This document shows positions 60,401 through 64,000 of a DNA stretch of 64,000 nucleotides, in pieces. The stretch is from Pieris napi (taxonomy: Eukaryota; Arthropoda; Insecta; Lepidoptera; Pieridae). The DNA is taken from contig NC_062245.1 of NCBI RefSeq assembly GCF_905475465.1, forward strand, positions 4,030,001 to 4,094,000, read 5' to 3'. The position numbers were made by a program, and so were the translations under genes. Each line of letters starts with the position of its first letter. Position 1 is the stretch's first letter. The notes beneath the pieces are model-generated. The model saw nothing but the letters and a program-made list of their open reading frames with translations, did no database searches and had not been told where the DNA came from.

Positions 60401-61194
60401 TTGGACTGAAGAAAGGCAGGATGTCACTTGTAGTAGTCTAATAATTGTAAAATTCCTCATTTTCGCTGTGCATGCTGACTGCATTCCCTGGAAACCCGCC
60501 GTTAGCACCGCATTTCAAGGGTATCTATTTTCCTCCTCGGATGCAGGCGAGCCCGTGGTAACCGAGTTGCATGCCTTTAAATGTTTCCATTCTTATTTTA
60601 AACCTCAGCACCACCAATTTCTAGAGAAAATAGTGCAGTGGGTTCTGTACACCAGTTTAGGTTTCATTTTAAATTTGGGTTAAGCTACTTCATCTGCCCT
60701 GACCCCGTATCTCCTGTCGGGTTGTCTCACTGCAGTGGCAGGTCACCGATGTGTGCGTGGAAGTGGAGTTGGTTTGGAGAGCCTATTTTACAGATTTCAT
60801 CCCCTTTACGATTTAACACAAGTTTGTTCAATCGTGACAAAATGAAAAACAGAAGGTATCCAAACGAAATGCATGAAATAGATAATTTAATTAGAAATTA
60901 TTTTATATAAAAAAATCAGTGGCGTTACAACCTCTTTAGGTCTGGGCCTCAGATTTCTGAATATGTTTCATGATCATTTTTAAATCTAATAGAAATTATA
61001 TTATATTAGTAGATATTATAATATAAACGTATAAATTTAAAGAAAGACTTACTTTCCGTGTCACCAGAAAATAATATAGAAACATTTCCCAGGAATGGTA
61101 TACCACCGGGATAAACTGGAAATTTTCCCGGATAAAAATGTACCCATGTGTACAAATATAGACAACATAATGCCGCGATAAACAAAATCCACAT
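48965..61194 (-). CDS. Cytochrome P450, copy 2 (clan 4-like), intact, transposon-filled last intron
   Basis: Ten exons: 61194-61053, 59637-59548, 58790-58677, 58112-57933, 57652-57456, 57017-56966, 56543-56360, 55989-55838, 55637-55464, 49116-48965. 1,437 nt, 478 residues, identical exon phases to copy 1; one extra codon in each of exons 1 and 7. Motifs: anchor MWILFIAALCCLYLY, WKEHR, AGFETTS, KETMR, FIPERW, haem loop FGYGRRNCVG, C-terminus ending HQITLLNR. Divergence from copy 1 is clear in exons 3-5 (for example FMEIFNLQ versus FIETFNSQ) and the helix K region (CPGVPYST versus CTVVPYTT), where substrate contacts may change. The last intron, 49117-55463, holds a full LINE and other elements, yet both splice sites are preserved (donor gtaata, acceptor gcag). 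Splicing across it should be tested. Confidence 0.88.
49831..52821 (-). CDS. LINE ORF2: endonuclease and reverse transcriptase, 996 aa
   Basis: An uninterrupted frame with the two domains needed for target-primed retrotransposition. The apurinic-type endonuclease spans about residues 60-290, with YLNARSI and the catalytic glutamate in ITETW (about residue 99), then GDYNIDLL and SDHKQIYL. The reverse transcriptase spans about residues 510-790, with YRPISVLPVLSKIFEK (about 562), FVDLKKAFDTVSH, GVPQGSILGPLLFL and the catalytic YADD at 722-725. The C-terminal part (ELWGTAAPTNRYKIQIMQN) is typical of the Jockey/CR1 group. No RNase H domain was seen. The start ATG lies 9 nt after the ORF1 stop. Domains look complete, so the enzyme could be functional. 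Confidence 0.93.
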   Translation of the reverse strand: MDPSVPPYPPIWPVTAGDIGQNYGDGVGRLNGQVHTDRIKSNTIYYQLANTYKEIYSTESSLKFLYLNARSIVGQGKFDELKCILNSFRHMIHIIVITETWVKSDEQAKRLILPGYIHHYNFRTNTTGGGVSIFIHNNLSHSLIEDCCIANIHYLWIHINKYNLDVGLVYKPDRSKINQFLDEYSLQLEKRKRAIVFGDYNIDLLLKKDHATVNYTETINENGYAILNRVDSSYSTRETSSTKTIIDHVSTNIKEHNFNLAIIESAMSDHKQIYLELKQYSPETKQKVYYEALNYEKLFKLVEHDVSKCILDYNHIEKLIINNIKDSKIRKIKIINPPKTDWVNKNIIKAINERNILWKQCKSQPNNIEIKEQFINKRNKVSQTIQTAKSTYYQKAFQNCIKKPTKMFNLLNSIANNKVKDTSMPTKLEINSTAITNPIEICKCFNSYFSTIGQILTSKISKPANTTTNIITSLSKTKSQTFLSEISTTTDEILKIISNLNSNTSIGIDGISTKALKCVKNLVVNNLTSCINQCLSNGIFPDSLKVAKVTPIYKSGNRTDPGNYRPISVLPVLSKIFEKILHLRLNDYLASINLLYKKQYGFRPKSNTLSATIDLTTKIKLKLDKKQIALGIFVDLKKAFDTVSHELLLKKLNDIGVTGTALKVFSSYLENRQQIVKIGTFMSDATPINCGVPQGSILGPLLFLIYINDISNLGLKGDVTLYADDTSLFYYGSNIDTIVKDAQIDLNCLSDWLETNLLTINTEKTNYIIFAAKNKKIYDFVPLTINGCNIIRTNTQKYLGVVLDSRLTWKPHIDIIKSKLSSILGVLRGSVRCFPKSVRLIIYNIMVKPHIDYLIELWGTAAPTNRYKIQIMQNKLLKTLFYYDYLTPTEKLYSDTKFMSINQTYVYNTSILIYKIINKLIHINLSFTQKSDTKYPLRNIDTLCLIQPRTNYGKLNIMYQGAQIFNTLPPRLKEIKPFYKFKKLLKEHIINNIPIK
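52831..53631 (-). CDS. LINE ORF1: coiled-coil RNA-binding protein, 266 aa
   Basis: Residues 1 to about 70 form a glutamate/lysine-rich heptad region (coiled coil), followed by RRKNLLFFGVEE and a mixed alpha/beta segment to about residue 190 (VRRLGKR, RPIVLTLST, YYIKEDFPPDVLNTRKQL), the pattern of L1-like ORF1 proteins with an RRM fold. The C-terminal 65 residues are basic and polar. No CCHC zinc knuckles were seen. Such proteins coat the element's RNA as a ribonucleoprotein. ORF1 ends TAG at 52833-52831, just before ORF2. Confidence 0.88.
   Translation of the reverse strand: MEEIKSILEAMQEAINQQKTDMQEMKEDIKETINRSINEKFKQLETKNEVLEGKLEQQLIKINQLERTIRRKNLLFFGVEENEKTYCDLQNRVLDLINNTLKIKCDHNGVECVRRLGKRTEKIRPIVLTLSTVGLKVDIQKNKKKLDSTPYYIKEDFPPDVLNTRKQLQIEVNREREQGRLAILKYDKIVWLNNRNQQILKPRTDKNKRTPSESPESSRTNDKRNETVNQPSKKSKVYNIKNYVIQQPNLIKRQASSQCQDSLSCE
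53696..54230 (-). repeat. Insert with tRNA-like segment in P450-2 last intron
   Basis: On the minus strand, 53730-53815 reads like a degraded tRNA: 'ttaaccagttagccgattgcgg' as a box A region and 'tcgagttcaaatc' as box B. It is absent from the homologous intron of unit 1. It could be the head of another SINE or a tRNA pseudogene. The remaining part is unassigned AT-rich DNA. Confidence 0.35.
54231..54726 (-). mobile_element. Truncated DNA transposon with transposase remnant
   Basis: The ends are inverted repeats of about 28 bp: 'tagagtctggctaatgaaagttgatactg' at 54231 and its near complement ending at 54726. On the minus strand between about 54535 and 54362 the frame reads SLLIERYDIAAWRHRFLRTI, ASKRAEGKPIIYLDETYVH and KTYKPKNCKHPLVK then stop. 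YLDETYVH resembles a DDE-type catalytic segment of IS630/Tc1-like transposases. Only a small part of the gene remains. Confidence 0.6.
54930..55275 (+). mobile_element. LINE ORF2 C-terminal relic (unit 2 copy)
   Basis: Homologous to 40960-41275: FRWFGHV, then CRTYLNQNQEVLEKGLVKH and the 'gtatgtcaggaccatagcaagtgga…ccttcgggaaaagggcatgat' end. It keeps some frame that unit 1 has lost. It shows that the relic was in the P450 last intron before the duplication. Confidence 0.6.
57338..57440. repeat. (AT)n microsatellite
   Basis: About 100 bp of almost pure TA repeats with small interruptions in P450-2 intron 5, directly upstream of exon 5's donor. The open frame across it (YIYIYI…) is a low-complexity artefact. 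The homologous intron of P450-1 lacks it. Confidence 0.85.
59850..60780 (+). mobile_element. Retroelement fragment in P450-2 intron 1, absent from copy 1
   Basis: Similarity between the two P450 first introns stops near 59845 and resumes near 60790 ('caagtttgtt…aaaatgaaaaacagaaggtatccaaacg'). The insert includes family G (60125-60365), matching 1195-1390 in reverse. A more GC-rich stretch at 60470-60780 is unassigned. Confidence 0.5.
60908..60990 (-). repeat. SINE (family A), 3'-end fragment
   Basis: Only the reversed 3' end is present: 'aatcagtggcgttacaacctctttaggtctgggcctcagatttctgaatatgtttcatgatcatttt'. The copy is 5'-truncated. It is close to P450-2 exon 1 and absent from copy 1. Confidence 0.65.
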
Positions 61195-62190
61195 TATATG
61201 ACCGTTATAGATTCGAGAAAAACGATGAAATAATACAATTTAGTTTAATAGCATGCTCATTACAAATCAGTCGATATACTAATTATAATATTAGGGACCA
61301 ATTCACAGCAACTTAAAAAGCAGTAGGTTCTCAATATTCCGGTCAGATTGGCTACATTTATCAAACCTCCAAACCACCTCGGTTGTACTCGGTGTATATG
61401 TCTAGGCCACTGTCAAAATTGGTGATAAGAACAACACTCAAATATGTTCTTCGTTTGACTATGATTGGTTGAAGTAAAACCTTGCTTAGGATAATAGAAC
61501 CAACCACTAACCAGATAGATCAAGTGAAAGGCCTAGCGGCCGCAAAACTTTACATCGCAATAATAGAGGACCTGGACGCATAGCGAGGAATATTTTTATA
61601 AGGCCGTCAACGCGCTCGTGACCGGTCTTGCATTGTAAGTGTCCTTAGGTCACTTAACAATAGGAGTCTTGTGCTCGTTTGCCTAATGTTCTAATATAAA
61701 ATATGCAAGAAATCACGGGAGTTCTTTATTCGTAAAACGAACTTCTACAGAACCCAGACAAAAGAAACAAGCCGAGGTAACGTTCTACTGTTTTATTTGC
61801 TTATAATTAAGGTTAATTATGTACTAAGGTCATTGTTAATTAATTCTTTATGTTTATATTACAGTTTTCTTATTTGAGATAGTTGTGATCCAACCTATAC
61901 TTACAAAATTCAGCATACATGCTGAGTTTCAATGAAATAATATATATAGATATATTCAAATTTAACATATTCAAACGAGTATGTTTAAAACCGGGTCGAA
62001 ACTTTTCCTATACCCTCTGTCTTCTTTGCCGATGAGTAGGGATGCCTACAAATTCAAATTTAATGACGTGGAATAAGTGATACATGTATCTTATGTTCCA
62101 TAATAATCATATTTTATTTATTTTTTTATTTTAACTTTTTTGTCCTAATTCTAGTAACGTTTTAGGAAATTACTGTTAAAAAATTTTTTT
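61195..62190. other. P450-2 upstream region with repeat E
   Basis: Homologous to 47234-48120, including the start-proximal sequence, repeat E at about 61990-62115 and the 'ggttaattatgtac…aaggtcattgttaa' block near 61811. It must contain the P450-2 promoter. No gene is seen. Confidence 0.5.
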
Positions 62191-62194
62191 GTCT

Positions 62195-62615
62195 GTTACA
62201 TTTCGAGTTGGTCCCTGGCGAGCGATAGCGCAGTAATGGTCCTTGTTAAATACTACTTTTATTACCTAATACTACTTACTTAATTATATTACTGTTATTT
62301 TCGTATGCTGTCTTGAGTTCTTAATTCCCGAGATAGATCTCGAGATAACGTGAAGAAAAAAAGCTTTATATTAGGTATGCTAAGGTATCAATTTAGCCGT
62401 TATTGCATCACTTCTCGTCGATGTTCCTCTATTCATCCAGCCCATGTTACTCGCTAATAATGTTGCTTTCAATTAATTAAAGAAATTGTAAGGGGCCATA
62501 GGCATGCAGGAACCCAATCGCCATGTGTCTGCACATCCTGGTGGTGACTCTGATGATTAGACCTTCACTTCGACAGAAATGCTAGTAAAATTGACGAAGC
62601 CACTGGATAATCGGC
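62195..62615 (+). pseudogene. AQR penultimate/last exon copy (unit 3), broken
   Basis: Begins with 'cgagttggtccctggcgagcgata', matching the AQR exon at 38678. AQR-intron-like sequence follows ('cgagatagatctcgagataa', 'cgatgttcctctattcatccagc', compare 39010-39120), then the last exon from 'gcaggaacccaatcgccatgtgtctgcacatcctgg'. The exon has an in-frame TAG at 62558 (GDSDD*). The first part of the last exon and its acceptor are deleted. It reaches further into AQR than the unit 2 copy. Confidence 0.8.
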
Positions 62616-62734
62616 TTCCCATCTTTGTTTTTTTTGTTTTTATATATTGGCAACCCTCGTAGTATTAGTACTTCAGGGCAAATCGTATATTATAGAGACA
62701 ATGTAACTCCCTAATAAACAAAATATTCATATGT

Positions 62735-62875
62735 AATACCACAAGAGCTTCAAAATTATCGGGTATTTCCCGATAGGTTCGTTGCAAACAAATATAGTCG
62801 TCATGACGACTATATTAATTGTTTGCAACGAACCTTGAGGGAAATACCAGATAATTTTGAAGCTCGAGTGGTATT
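62735..62875. repeat. Long hairpin with 24-bp perfect core
   Basis: Arms of about 65 nt ('aataccacaagagcttcaaaattatcgggtatttccc…ttcgttgcaaacaa' and its complement) flank the palindrome 'atatagtcgtcatgacgactatat'. It interrupts the 3' flank of the unit 3 AQR copy and is missing from units 1 and 2. Confidence 0.75.
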
Positions 62876-62878
62876 CGG

Positions 62879-63113
62879 GGGATTATTTTTCCGACCCAAA
62901 TGTCGGCCAATAGAATTGCACCATGAGACGAAATGTACAGTTAACAAATAAGAATTTCATAATGAATAAAACAACTACTTAATACTTTTCTTGAAGCAAC
63001 GACCAGAGAAAATTTTCACAAAAAATTTCAGTATAATACCATGTAGGTTGTACCACGTGACGTCGAATGGTGCAATTCTATTGGCCGATATTTGGGTCGG
63101 AAAAATAATCCCT
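62879..63113. mobile_element. MITE with about 46-bp terminal inverted repeats
   Basis: The ends 'gggattatttttccgaccca…' and '…tgggtcggaaaaataatccc' are reverse complements over about 46 nt with one mismatch. The 235-bp element has no ORF. It lies directly beside the hairpin 62735-62875 and is specific to unit 3. Confidence 0.8.
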
Positions 63114-63307
63114 TATAAAAAAACAGTCTAATTAATCTCTTCCCTAATGTTTCCTCTCTTTCTGTCAATTGTGTTTACGCTATGAAGAAAAGTGATACAT
63201 TTTGGCTTTGTTATTGATTGATAATTTAAAAGATTTGCAAATTCTATAGAGTTGTAGAATAAAAAAAATATATAATAGTGGTAGTAATTTATTTTACATA
63301 CAAAATA

Positions 63308-63459
63308 TTATCGGTTATATAAGGTAATTTGGTGTCCGTCGACAGGTTTGTTTATTCCCATATTTTTTATGCGCATTCGGTTGTACTCGCCGCTTACTCT
63401 ATATGCGCGAAGGATGTGTACCATTGACACTTTCATCATCATCATTGCGTAGACTTTAC
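63308..63459 (-). CDS. Cytochrome P450, copy 3, last exon only (partial)
   Basis: The exon starts after a 'tgcag' acceptor and codes GKVYAMMMMKVSMVHILRAY through to HQITLYNR and TAA, 152 nt like the last exons of copies 1 and 2. The rest of the gene must lie beyond 64000. This is the C-terminal beta-sheet region after the haem loop. Its frame is open, so a third gene may be functional. It sits beside the unit 3 AQR fragment just as in the other units. Confidence 0.8.
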
Positions 63460-63819
63460 CTGCATACATAATAGTTTAGTATAAATAATGTGGTTCTACC
63501 ACTAATACTGGCCATTGGTACGTGAAATCTAAAAGTAATGTGTCAAGATATTGTGTTGAAAACATATGCCGTCCTCCTTGGGTGAGCTTCGTAGGAAACG
63601 GAACCACGATCAAACATTGTTTATCTCATATCAAAATGTATTCTGAACCTTAAACAACCTTTTTAATCCAAAAAGTCCATAGAGGCCTCAAATGACATAT
63701 TTTTCATAAATTTTATTGTGACATAAGTTTGAGCAATGTGGGTTGCATTACGTGCATGAGCACGTAGTGGATATGAAAGGATTTTTTTTAAACCTTATAT
63801 TGTCTTAACTAACACACTA

Positions 63820-63990
63820 GGTAATCAAATTGCACTAGGCAAATTCCCTTCATCCCTGAAAATTGCTAACGTAGCTCCACTTTTTTCGTCTGGTCATAAA
63901 ACCCATTAATTACCGACTGATATCTGTGTTACCAGTATTGTGCATCCTTGAAAAGGTTTTACGCAATTAAATTAAATTTTATGTAGAATC
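63820..63990 (+). mobile_element. Reverse transcriptase fragment
   Basis: The frame gives KFPSSLKIANVAPLFSSGHKTH then a stop, equivalent to FPDSLKVAKVTPIYKSGNRT in the intact LINE at 49831-52821; further on 'ccagtattgtgcatccttgaaaaggtt' matches its PVLSKIFEKI region after frameshifts. It is a decayed piece of a related LINE, in the intron of the third P450. Confidence 0.65.
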
Positions 63991-64000
63991 AATTAATTTC

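Noticed and set aside
60255..60910. Plus-strand frames of 142 and 90 codons in P450-2 intron 1
   Set aside because: Lie in an insert containing retroelement 3' sequence; T-rich low-complexity start and no domain.
1..64000. CRISPR arrays, operons, bacterial promoters
   Set aside because: No regular direct repeats with spacers; the DNA is clearly eukaryotic with spliced genes.

Overview
The window reads as nuclear DNA of a lepidopteran insect. It is strongly AT-rich, its genes are split by GT-AG introns, and between the exons lie repeats typical of moths and butterflies: a tRNA-derived SINE present about ten times, CR1/Jockey- and RTE-type LINE pieces, and many short inverted-repeat elements. 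No prokaryotic gene organisation is present. Most short open frames are chance frames or intron read-through; the real genes had to be assembled exon by exon.

Region 1 (1-6,410): a complete eight-exon methuselah-like class B GPCR on the minus strand, 417 residues, with signal peptide, short cysteine-rich ectodomain and seven membrane segments.

Region 2 (8,483-39,752): 21 consecutive in-phase exons on the plus strand encode the C-terminal 1,123 residues of Aquarius (AQR, intron-binding protein 160), the Upf1-like helicase of the spliceosome. About 300 N-terminal residues are not found in the window, so the GPCR probably lies inside a large AQR intron or the AQR 5' end is misplaced. AQR introns hold most of the SINEs and MITEs and a truncated 5S rRNA copy.

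Region 3 (39,590-64,000): a tandem array. The basic unit is the 3' end of AQR facing, tail to tail, a ten-exon cytochrome P450 on the minus strand. Unit 1 is the native AQR end plus an intact P450 (476 aa). Unit 2 starts with a broken copy of the AQR last exon joined to a reverse-transcriptase scrap and has a second intact P450 (478 aa). Unit 3 starts with a longer broken AQR piece (parts of the last two exons and the intron between them) and shows only the last exon of a third P450 before the window ends. The AQR tail was therefore copied repeatedly as a passenger of P450 amplification. The last intron of the second P450 has grown to 6.3 kb through an apparently intact LINE (both ORFs open, 9 nt apart), a transposase relic and a tRNA-like repeat, yet every P450 exon keeps its frame and splice sites.

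Functionally the three gene families are unrelated: a signalling receptor, a housekeeping splicing helicase, and detoxification or metabolism enzymes expanding by tandem duplication. The most notable material is the duplication architecture and the transposable elements that date and distort it.
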